Positions 52,784 to 59,951 of a stretch of 64,000 bases of DNA are shown here, in pieces; the stretch's first letter is position 1; every line of letters starts with the position of its first letter. Location of the stretch: the NCBI RefSeq assembly GCF_028748145.1, contig NZ_CP118182.1, positions 34,592 through 98,591 on the forward strand. The letters run 5' to 3'. The position numbers were made by a program, and so were the translations under genes. The notes below the pieces were generated by a model. The model had not been told where the DNA came from. It was given only the letters and a program-made list of their open reading frames with translations, and ran no database searches. This stretch comes from Entomospira culicis (lineage in GTDB: Bacteria; Spirochaetota; Spirochaetia; WRBN01).

Positions 52784-53851
52784 CTAAAAATTAAATAATT
52801 GAAAAATATTATTTGATAACAATAAATTGCCGTTTGGGTAGTTACTGCACTCGACAAAGATGCGATCGTTTTTGATGATGAAGGTGTGGGGATATTCACC
52901 ACCTAGGACAACTTCGGGACGATCGAGCTGGAAGTGTTCGATTCCTGTTGCTAGAACGGCTTGAAAGTAGCTGAATTCTTCGGTGAGTTGGGTGAGCCAT
53001 TGGTGATATTCGATATTTTTGTCGCGTTTGAAGCCAAAGACGCTGGTGAAGTCGCTGATGCCTAGACCATGTTCGCGAAAGAGCGATTGGCTTGAGTGGA
53101 GATCGATGATGATACGGCAGAGGAAGGTGTACCATTGGTTGAGTTTGACGGTGGTGAGTTTTGGTTTGAGGCCAAATTTTTTGGCGTGAATTTCACGGGA
53201 GGCGCTTAGGAGGTGGGTGATGCCTCCGTATTGAGGGATATAGCCTGAGAGGGCGCCGGCTTGCTTTTGGAAGTCGAAGTGAATTTCCCCTTGGGTGTAG
53301 CTAAAATGACAGGTGGTCAGATCGAGGGTGATGACAAAGAGTTCATTATCGCCATTTTCGTCGCAGGAGTAGGCCACTTTTAGGGGCACTTTGCCTTCAT
53401 AGCCTTCGTCGGTTTGGGTGAGCACCCAGCCTGAGATACCGCCTTCGGTGCGGGCTTTTTTGTAGAATTCGCGAAAGAGCTTTTCGTAGCTTCGCCCTAC
53501 GCCATTTTTGATAGCAAAGCCGCCACTGCGATTGATATAGGTACAGTTGGGGCTGATGAGTCGTTTAAAGCTGTTTTTGTCTAATTCGATGATCAGTTCA
53601 TCTTTGCCTTGCTCGAGCAGATCGCAGACAAAGGCATTGAGATCGCTAAAGCGCGGTAGACAGGCGTGGTTGGGCTGTAAGATATCGTGGATGAGGATAT
53701 TTTTAATGTCGCGTAGAACACCGTGAGTATTCTCATAGCGCACTAAGGAGCTAAGGGCTTGCTTGCTTAAGCCTCGCCGATGCGCTTCATTAATAATATC
53801 TTTTTTAGGAGCATATTGTAAATGCGTAATACTTCTGCCTCGATGATTCAT
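52784..53851 (-). CDS. candidate replication initiator (Rep), family not recognised
   Basis: 355 residues from the ATG at 53851. A longer GTG/TTG-type start would run across the divergent parA promoter. No signal peptide or membrane helix. The N-terminus is basic (N-H-R-G-R-S) with a likely helix-turn-helix near 17-40 (I-I-N-E-A-H-R-R-G-L-S-K-Q-A-L-S-S-L). I do not recognise a Rep_3 or other initiator domain by eye. The initiator role is inferred only from context: iterons at its 3' end, divergent parA-parB, and the skew switch. Its promoter (TTGTAT, 17, TATGAT) predicts transcription starting exactly on the ATG. Confidence 0.55.
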   Translation of the reverse strand: MNHRGRSITHLQYAPKKDIINEAHRRGLSKQALSSLVRYENTHGVLRDIKNILIHDILQPNHACLPRFSDLNAFVCDLLEQGKDELIIELDKNSFKRLISPNCTYINRSGGFAIKNGVGRSYEKLFREFYKKARTEGGISGWVLTQTDEGYEGKVPLKVAYSCDENGDNELFVITLDLTTCHFSYTQGEIHFDFQKQAGALSGYIPQYGGITHLLSASREIHAKKFGLKPKLTTVKLNQWYTFLCRIIIDLHSSQSLFREHGLGISDFTSVFGFKRDKNIEYHQWLTQLTEEFSYFQAVLATGIEHFQLDRPEVVLGGEYPHTFIIKNDRIFVECSNYPNGNLLLSNNIFQLFNF

Positions 53852-53857
53852 ATCTCT

Positions 53858-53886
53858 ATCATAGCAGAAAAGTTTCACTAATACAA
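53858..53886 (-). promoter_or_regulatory. promoter of the candidate rep gene, predicted leaderless
   Basis: On the minus strand, TTGTAT (53881-53886), 17 bases, TATGAT (53858-53863). The expected start is 53851, the A of the ATG. A small dyad AGCAC-6-GTGCT lies at 53923-53938 between the divergent genes and could be an operator. Confidence 0.6.
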
Positions 53887-53998
53887 GAATTGCATGCTTT
53901 TTTCTTAGAATGACTAGGCGAAAGCACTTATTTGTGCTAAAGTAAGAAGAGATCAGCTCTGCAGGTAGATGTTTAGAGAGTGAGGGAGTGGCCAATCG

Positions 53999-54754
53999 AT
54001 GAAAGTCATTACGGTTAGTAGCATCAAAGGTGGAGTGGGCAAAACAACAACCACCATCTACTTAGGATTAGCACTGCACCATATGGGCTATAAAGTTGCT
54101 TTTTTAGATATTGACCACAACAATAATCTTACTGATTTTTTTTTACGCGATGTTGATCTGGCGATGATTAATGAGTTTAACTTTTTGCGCTTTTTAGAAG
54201 GCACGCGCACCCTCTCGCAAGTGGTGTATCAAGTGGATGGGATCTCGATTGTTCCTGCTACGCCTGATTTGATTGAGTTAAATATTTTGGTGCAAAAAAA
54301 CCCTATCCTCTATCAAACTACGCCAGTATCGGTGCAACAGCTCTTTCATCAGTACGACTTTCTTTTAATCGACACCCCCCCAGCGTTAGGCGCAGAATTA
54401 AGTATTGGCTTGGCGCTTGCCGATATTGTGATTACACCGGTAAGCGATGGCAGATGGATGTTTCAAGGTTATATGCTGGCGCGTCGCGAGGTGGCAAAGA
54501 TCGCGCAGGTTAAGCCGGAGATTCGTCATCTTGCCTTACGCACGATGGTAAGCGACAACAAAGCTAATCTGATTGACGACCCAGCATTCTGGGGTGGTCA
54601 GCTCCTTACTACGGTGATTAATCGCCATGAGAGTGTGCGTAATGCGGTAACCAAGGGGCATTGGCTTAAAGAGAACACCAAGGCGTTTGTCCAGTATCAA
54701 GATGTGGCAAAAGAGGTGATGCATCATTTACAGCAACCTTTAGAGAGGAGATAA
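53999..54754 (+). CDS. parA: ParA-family partition ATPase (second pair)
   Basis: 251 residues. Deviant Walker A K-G-G-V-G-K-T-T at 10-17, A-prime A-F-L-D-I-D-H-N-N-N near 34-43 (the usual D-P-Q is D-H-N), third motif L-L-I-D-T-P-P-A-L-G near 121-130. Small ParA without N-terminal DNA-binding domain. GAGGGAG precedes the ATG. The stop overlaps the parB start by one base (TAATG). Divergent from the candidate rep gene. Same length as the ParA at 5023 but clearly diverged, so probably a separate partition specificity. Confidence 0.88.
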   Translation: MKVITVSSIKGGVGKTTTTIYLGLALHHMGYKVAFLDIDHNNNLTDFFLRDVDLAMINEFNFLRFLEGTRTLSQVVYQVDGISIVPATPDLIELNILVQKNPILYQTTPVSVQQLFHQYDFLLIDTPPALGAELSIGLALADIVITPVSDGRWMFQGYMLARREVAKIAQVKPEIRHLALRTMVSDNKANLIDDPAFWGGQLLTTVINRHESVRNAVTKGHWLKENTKAFVQYQDVAKEVMHHLQQPLERR

Positions 54755-55632
54755 TGGCGTTGAATAAGGTGAAAGACGGCGAGGATAGATTGATGGCTCA
54801 CTTAACGGCGCCTCGTCCGGGTTTATCGCATATAAGGGTGGGCATTGAGGATGATAAAGCTAGTGGCTTGATGCTTAGTGGTGTGCAACTTAAAGAGATA
54901 GACTTTTTTAAGAACAATGAACTCAATACCATTTTTGAGTCGTTAAAAAGTTCGGAATACTTTACGCAACTCAAGCGCGATATCGCTCAAGATGGTATTA
55001 TTAATGCGCTTATCGCCTTGCCCGATGGCCAACTTATTGAGGGACACTCTCGCCTTAAGATTGCGCAAGAGTTGGGATTCTCTACGGTTCCGGTACGTTT
55101 TATTCTTAATACGCTCTCGGCGCATGAAATTAAGCGTCGTGTCTATTTGGGCAACCTCAACCGTTTTGAAATTCCTTCTGATTTACGTTTGATTCTCTTT
55201 GCCGAGATTTACCCCGATTACTTTTATGCTAGTGCCAAAGAGCTCGATCAAAGTCATCGCCAAAGTGATGTGCTTGCGCTAGAGCGGGATAAACCGACTA
55301 CGGCTAAAGCTGTTGCCGCTGCCATGGGGTTAAGTGATCGTCAGGTGCGTAATGAGAAGGAGATTTTTCTGTTAGCCAAAGAGATTGCTGGTCATCAGCA
55401 TCCCACGCTTAGCGAAATTAGCAAAGCAAGAGAGCTTTTACGCCAAAAGAAAGGGGCAAAACGTCTTCTTAAACGAAAAAAAGCACTTCATTTAGTCAAC
55501 GAAGAGGGCGATAAAATTTTAACGCTTCATGTCAATAGTTGGCCATCCGAGCTGGATATTGAGCAAATTTTAGAGATGAATTATCAATTCATGCGAGATA
55601 AATTTCTTCATGTAGAAAAAAAGCGAGACTAA
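54754..55632 (+). CDS. parB: ParB-like partition protein (second pair)
   Basis: 292 residues. N-terminal about 50 residues variable, then ParB/Srx domain with L-I-E-G-H-S-R-L-K-I-A at 94-104, N-L-N-R-F-E-I near 133-139, and a helix-turn-helix (A-V-A-A-A-M-G-L-S-D-R-Q-V-R-N-E). The C-terminal region after 230 is basic, then alpha/beta, and resembles the tail of the ParB at 47624 rather than the classic dimerisation domain. Its binding site is not obvious from the sequence; the iterons and the 53923 dyad are candidates. Only 3 bases separate it from the next gene. Confidence 0.82.
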   Translation: MALNKVKDGEDRLMAHLTAPRPGLSHIRVGIEDDKASGLMLSGVQLKEIDFFKNNELNTIFESLKSSEYFTQLKRDIAQDGIINALIALPDGQLIEGHSRLKIAQELGFSTVPVRFILNTLSAHEIKRRVYLGNLNRFEIPSDLRLILFAEIYPDYFYASAKELDQSHRQSDVLALERDKPTTAKAVAAAMGLSDRQVRNEKEIFLLAKEIAGHQHPTLSEISKARELLRQKKGAKRLLKRKKALHLVNEEGDKILTLHVNSWPSELDIEQILEMNYQFMRDKFLHVEKKRD

Positions 55633-55635
55633 TCA

Positions 55636-56853
55636 ATGGCAGATCACCAAGTCATCCTCGAAGCAGAGGAGAAACATTCTTTGTATCAAGCCGAATTTCA
55701 AAAGGTTTTTCGTTTAAAAAAAGAGCAACAGCCTTTTGCTTTTAAACGCCATCTTATGGGTAATGTTATGGGTAGCCATCGTGATCACGGCGGTGGGCAG
55801 AGCTTACTTATCTCTTTGCCCTTGTCGTGTACCCTCTTTTTTTATCCCCATTCTAACGATGTTATAGATATTTATAATTTAGAACAAAGAGAATTTTATT
55901 CATATTGTTATGATGCCACAAGACCACGCATGCCTCAGAATATGGAGCACTGGAGCTATGTTGTGTGGCAGGTGTTAGGTTTTTGGCAGAACCTCGATCG
56001 TCCGATACTGGGCATGCACCTCATGGTGGTCAGCGATGTCCCTTTGAGCGATAGTTTTAGTATGCGTATGGCGATGCGCTTGGAGATATTACGGTTATTA
56101 CACGTATATGTTTTAAAAGATAAGATGTGGCTTCATCTTAATAGACGTGATGAGCAACTCTCCTTGATTGATTTATTACAACGTAGTTTACGCGAAGATC
56201 CGTTTGAAGAGTATAGCATGTTTGAGCTTTATGGCATGATTCTTGCGCGAAATATGGGGCAATTGATTTTTAGCAATAGCCGTACCTTGGAGCCTAGAGC
56301 GATGCAGCTAAAGTTAAAACAGCATCAATTTTGGCTGGTTTATATGAGCAATATGCATCGAGTGCTTAAAGAAATGAGGCAAGCAGGTGATGCTCAAAGT
56401 GAAGTTGCATTATTGTCTTTACAAGCTTTAGGCTTGCAGATTAATAATTTTAATGCGATGTCTTTATCTGAACTAAAACAATATGAGCATCAGATAAAAA
56501 GAGAACATTTTTTATCTGCAAAGTATCTTGTTGAAGAAAATATTCGGGTAGCATTAATGGCACAGGCCTTGGACGAAGGGGATGAATTTGAGGTAGTTCG
56601 ATTGATGAAAGAGTCTGCTGATGGAATGATTAGCTACTATTTTTGTAATAATAGTATTATATCTGATATATATAAAAATATTTATAATCATAAAGGTGTG
56701 GTCGCAGTACGACTCTCTTCTTTACAAGAGGGTCTCTTTATGGTCTTGGTGAACCAAGCCATTTCTTTTGATCTTTCGCGTGGGTTTAATGTGGTGAAGC
56801 GTGATCTATTGCATGATTATGACCTACCGATGCTGGTTAATCGGCTCATTTAG
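55636..56853 (+). CDS. galactokinase-like (GHMP) pseudoenzyme
   Basis: 405 residues, collinear with galactokinase: G-N-V-M-G-S-H-R-D-H-G-G-G at 42-54 (usually G-R-V-N-L-I-G-E-H-T-D-Y-N-G-G), V-V-S-D-V-P-L at 131-137, S-N-S-R-T-L-E near 213-219, and Y-L-V-E-E-N-I-R-V near 297-305. The ATP loop G-L-S-S-S is D-S-F-S-M, the catalytic Asp motif (M-D-Q) is gone at about 201-207, and the last motif (M-T-G-G-G-F-G-G) is L-S-S-L-Q-E-G. It is therefore probably not a kinase. It starts 3 bases after parB, which suggests an operon with the partition genes. Confidence 0.7.
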   Translation: MADHQVILEAEEKHSLYQAEFQKVFRLKKEQQPFAFKRHLMGNVMGSHRDHGGGQSLLISLPLSCTLFFYPHSNDVIDIYNLEQREFYSYCYDATRPRMPQNMEHWSYVVWQVLGFWQNLDRPILGMHLMVVSDVPLSDSFSMRMAMRLEILRLLHVYVLKDKMWLHLNRRDEQLSLIDLLQRSLREDPFEEYSMFELYGMILARNMGQLIFSNSRTLEPRAMQLKLKQHQFWLVYMSNMHRVLKEMRQAGDAQSEVALLSLQALGLQINNFNAMSLSELKQYEHQIKREHFLSAKYLVEENIRVALMAQALDEGDEFEVVRLMKESADGMISYYFCNNSIISDIYKNIYNHKGVVAVRLSSLQEGLFMVLVNQAISFDLSRGFNVVKRDLLHDYDLPMLVNRLI

Positions 56854-56942
56854 CGAGAAAATAGATAGAGAATTATTCGTTATTTTATATAAAGATATTT
56901 TGCATGGGGTGAAATAACTTCACCCTTTTTGGGGAGGTAGAG

Positions 56943-57404
56943 ATGTCGGCATATTATCAAAGTCCTATCGGGTGGTTTAACATCGAAGCTTCAGCTGTTG
57001 CCTTGCTCAAGGTTTCTATGGTGGAAAAACCAACACTTGGGTGGCTAGCCAACCCACTAGAAGAGGAGACAATCGCGCAACTAGAGGCCTATTTTCATGG
57101 AAAACTTAGACAATTTACGCTTCCTTTTGTGTTTTCCACGCATTTATCGCTCTTCTCTCGTACCATTTACCATACGTTATTGGATAATATCTCTTATGGC
57201 CAGCGAATTTCCTATAAAGAGCTTTCAAACATGGCGGGCTCCCCCGGTGCAATGCGCGCGGTTGGTCGGGTGATGGCGGTGAATCCGATTGCTGTGATTA
57301 TTCCTTGTCATCGGGTGGTGGGTACGAAAGATCTGGGTGGCTATGCTTGGTCTTTACCGCGTAAGGAGTATTTGCTTAATCTTGAATTAATAAATATTAT
57401 ATAA
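56943..57404 (+). CDS. ogt: methylated-DNA-protein-cysteine methyltransferase
   Basis: 153 residues. Transfers the alkyl group from O6-methylguanine (and O4-methylthymine) to its own Cys in a suicide reaction. The active site I-P-C-H-R-V near 119-124 is intact, preceded by the DNA-binding helix with the Arg finger (G-A-M-R-A-V-G-R-V near 100-108) and V-N-P. The N-terminal domain is short and has no Ada zinc Cys cluster, so it is of Ogt type. GGGGAGG precedes the ATG. Confidence 0.92.
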   Translation: MSAYYQSPIGWFNIEASAVALLKVSMVEKPTLGWLANPLEEETIAQLEAYFHGKLRQFTLPFVFSTHLSLFSRTIYHTLLDNISYGQRISYKELSNMAGSPGAMRAVGRVMAVNPIAVIIPCHRVVGTKDLGGYAWSLPRKEYLLNLELINII

Positions 57405-57510
57405 TAGTTTTTATGTAATTGTTCATCATTTTTGTTGATTATTCTTATCTCTTCGTCTAAAATTTCGATAATTAGAAGATGGTGTGATTTTTGTATCGCA
57501 GGAGGATGGG

Positions 57511-58137
57511 ATGCGCGGTTGGTGGGTGTTGGCGCTAATATTAACGCTAATTGTTTTATTGATAGGTAGTTATCTGTTGCTTTGGGGAGCATCCACACTG
57601 CGGGTTTACTATCGTTTACTTCGACAAGGTCGACGTAAACGTTGGGTCTGGGAGCACTATCAAGAAGAGCAAAAACGGTTAGTAATGCAAGATGTTCCGC
57701 CTGCCTCCTTGCCGGTGTTACGGACATTTCGCGCGTGGTCTGTGGGGGAGGAGTCTTATTTTATGATGCAACATGCGCTTTGGTGCTCCCTCTCTGTCGC
57801 TGATCTCCTAGAGAATAAGGACTCTGCGCTGATGCCTTTGCGGGTATTTGGCTTTAGTGAGGCGCTGTTGGAGGAAGAACGAGATCTCTTACCTGAGGCT
57901 GCTTTAACGGGGCATCTTTTTATTACGAATCATCGGCTACTCTTTGTGTTGGATCAGGAAGAGAAGAGTCTTTTTCATCGTGATATCGACGCGATAAATT
58001 TTTACATGGATACGATCGAGCTTGCCATCAAAGGAGAGCGATTGCTTATCCACGGCTATGCCCAGCCGGAGGTCATGATACAGTGTTACTCCTTGCTCGC
58101 TTACTTTCATGATCGTCTTCCCTCTTCGCAAGGATGA
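57511..58137 (+). CDS. membrane-anchored protein with PH/GRAM-like tail
   Basis: 208 residues from the ATG at 57511 (GGAGG 5 bases upstream). One long membrane helix near 5-27, then basic (R-R-K-R-W-V-W-E). The C-terminal 80 residues (T-G-H-L-F-I-T-N-H-R-L-L-F-V-L near 140-154, then alternating strands, D-I-D-A-I-N-F and an end helix) have the outline of a bacterial PH or GRAM domain. This is a resemblance by eye only. Function unknown. Confidence 0.5.
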   Translation: MRGWWVLALILTLIVLLIGSYLLLWGASTLRVYYRLLRQGRRKRWVWEHYQEEQKRLVMQDVPPASLPVLRTFRAWSVGEESYFMMQHALWCSLSVADLLENKDSALMPLRVFGFSEALLEEERDLLPEAALTGHLFITNHRLLFVLDQEEKSLFHRDIDAINFYMDTIELAIKGERLLIHGYAQPEVMIQCYSLLAYFHDRLPSSQG

Positions 58138-58157
58138 TAAAAAAAGAAAAAAAATCC

Positions 58158-58186
58158 TTTACCTTTGTGAAATCCTAGGGTATACT
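58158..58186 (+). promoter_or_regulatory. promoter of the 58.2-kb structured RNA
   Basis: TTTACC (58158-58163), 17 bases, TATACT (58181-58186), predicted start about 58193. Confidence 0.5.
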
Positions 58187-58192
58187 TATAGA

Positions 58193-58375
58193 GAGATGTA
58201 TAAAGCAGACTGCGAGATAGATCTCTTTCGTGTTGAATTTAATAAAATAGATAAGCGGTGCTGTTCTGTGTGTAGAGTAAACAGCACCACCATACAGATA
58301 GTGATATCTGTGTATAAAAAGGGGGCGGTCATCAAGAGATTTCTTGTAAAAGAGATTTTTTGATGACTTTTTTTA
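58193..58375 (+). ncRNA. structured RNA candidate (about 180 nt)
   Basis: Between a predicted promoter and a terminator lie two good hairpins: 58257-58265 / 58280-58288 (9-bp perfect stem, 14-base loop) and 58294-58300 / 58305-58311 (7 bp, loop GTGA). The terminator stem is 58328-58335 / 58360-58367 (8 bp perfect, 24-base loop), followed by seven T. The terminator also lies at the stop of the convergent thymidine kinase gene. No convincing protein is encoded; an open frame across it has no ribosome site. I do not recognise 6S, SRP or tmRNA. Confidence 0.5.
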
Positions 58376-58972
58376 CTTATTTTTATCAAAGAGCGGATCT
58401 GGAATGGGTAAGCTCCCTCGACCGTAGGCGAAGAATTTATCGAAGCAGCTCTTACATAGCAGGCTATACTCATCACGAATATGGTCGTCAATGAGCCACT
58501 TCCGCACGGCAACCAACCCCTCTTTGCTCTGGCACAGGGCGCATGGTGCGTGAATAATGGTCATTTTGTTGGCAAAGTATGGCAGTAAAAGAGCGTTGTT
58601 GGCAAAGGGTTGCCCATGTTGACCAACTTGAAGACCAGCAACGATCAAATCAAGATGTTCACTAGTGTTGCTCATCTCGAGGAGTTGGATAAGTTTTTCT
58701 TTGGGGCAGAATTGCACCTCATCGATCACTAAGAGGCGCTTAATTGGCGAAGCTATGACGTGGAAATCTAAGGCATCAAGGTCAGGCAGAATGGTCAGCT
58801 CCTCTTCGTTGATTTCGTTTTTGCCATGATTTCGACTTAAAAATCCGCGCGCATGCCACGATGGGCTAATGATGATGCGCTCTTGATAATGAGGTGCTTG
58901 CAGGAGCGTATTAACTGCGGCGGTCGATTTGCCGGCGTACATGCTCCCTTGATAGTAGTGAATAAGTGCCAT
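58373..58972 (-). CDS. thymidine kinase family protein (first of two)
   Basis: 199 residues. Type II thymidine kinase fold: P-loop G-S-M-Y-A-G-K-S-T at 9-17, Walker B L-V-I-D-E-V-Q-F near 81-88 with catalytic Glu, A-G-L-Q-V-G-Q-H-G-Q-P-F near 112-123 (usually G-L-D-x-D-F-x-G-x-P-F), and zinc cysteines C-A-L-C and C-K-S-C. The D-x-D-F to V-G-Q-H change lies near the thymidine lasso. This makes it a diverged member whose substrate may differ. AAAGGAG precedes the ATG. It follows a longer paralogue. Confidence 0.75.
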   Translation of the reverse strand: MALIHYYQGSMYAGKSTAAVNTLLQAPHYQERIIISPSWHARGFLSRNHGKNEINEEELTILPDLDALDFHVIASPIKRLLVIDEVQFCPKEKLIQLLEMSNTSEHLDLIVAGLQVGQHGQPFANNALLLPYFANKMTIIHAPCALCQSKEGLVAVRKWLIDDHIRDEYSLLCKSCFDKFFAYGRGSLPIPDPLFDKNK

Positions 58973-59016
58973 AAAGAACTCCTTTATTTGGATGGTTAAT
59001 TGATTACTTAATATAA

Positions 59017-59709
59017 TTAATGATGCTTACCGTACGCTTTGATGTGGGTATAACAGCGTTGACAGAGAGCCGAGGAACGATCGTGTTGTGGGTCGTCTTG
59101 ATGCCATTGGCGTAAGTGTTGGTCGGTGGGTGCTTGACAAATGTGGCAGGATGATTGGATAGCGTTGGTGTAGAATTTGTCAAAACAGGTGCGACAGAGC
59201 ACGGCATAATCATCGACAATACGATCGTCGCTAATCCACTTGCGGATCGAAATTTCGCCCTTATCGCTAGGACAAGTGGCGCAGTGAATGGTAAGATGCC
59301 GGATGGCTGATTGGGGGACGAAGCGGAGAATCTTTTCTTGATTAGCGAAAGGTTCTCCATGTTGATCGTAGCTAAGACCGGCAAGAATGATATGTAACGT
59401 GGGGTGCTCTTTTGCGCGTTCTAGGAGCGTGTAAAAGGTCTCTTCCTCGATAAATTGGACTTCATCTATCATGATGATGGTGGGAAGGTTTTTCGCCAAG
59501 AGTGCAGGTGGAAGGGTCGATACCGATTCAAATAGGTAGAGATCCTTGGGTAAGCTTGAGATGGGATGGTTACGACTGACAAAGCCACGCTTACGCGCGG
59601 TAGGGGCGATGACAATCTTTTGAACAGCCGAGGAACTCAGTAAAACATCCAGCGCGTACGAGGATTTGCCTGCGTACATGCCTCCTAAAAAATAGCGAAT
59701 AATTGCCAT
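59017..59709 (-). CDS. thymidine kinase family protein (second of two)
   Basis: 230 residues. P-loop G-G-M-Y-A-G-K-S-S at 9-17, I-D-E-V-Q-F near 80-85, A-G-L-S-Y-D-Q-H-G-E-P-F-A near 111-123, zinc pairs C-A-T-C and C-R-T-C. A C-terminal extension adds two more Cys pairs (C-H-I-C and C-Q-R-C), a possible second zinc ribbon. It is a paralogue of the 58373 gene, 44 bases upstream of it on the same strand, so both are probably one transcript. AAGGAG precedes the ATG. Confidence 0.77.
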   Translation of the reverse strand: MAIIRYFLGGMYAGKSSYALDVLLSSSAVQKIVIAPTARKRGFVSRNHPISSLPKDLYLFESVSTLPPALLAKNLPTIIMIDEVQFIEEETFYTLLERAKEHPTLHIILAGLSYDQHGEPFANQEKILRFVPQSAIRHLTIHCATCPSDKGEISIRKWISDDRIVDDYAVLCRTCFDKFYTNAIQSSCHICQAPTDQHLRQWHQDDPQHDRSSALCQRCYTHIKAYGKHH

Positions 59710-59951
59710 GTATTCTCCTTGTAAAAAGGAGTGTAATCGATTTTTTGGTTTGGGACAAGAGGGCTAATTGGGCTAAAAAACACTAGAGAAAATCATTCTA
59801 TAAAAATTTTCCATAGATCATAAAAAATATGCATGCATCATGGTCTATCTTTGTAAAAAAGAGCGCTTTTTTAAAAAAATTAAGGTGAATCTCTTTCTTT
59901 TCCAATAAGTAATGTGCTATACTTAGAAAAGAGATCAAGGAGAAATAGTTG

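Noticed and set aside
58109..58363. 84-codon frame with several Cys codons
   Set aside because: It starts inside the end of the preceding gene without a ribosome site and runs through the hairpins and into the terminator stem; an RNA explains the interval better.
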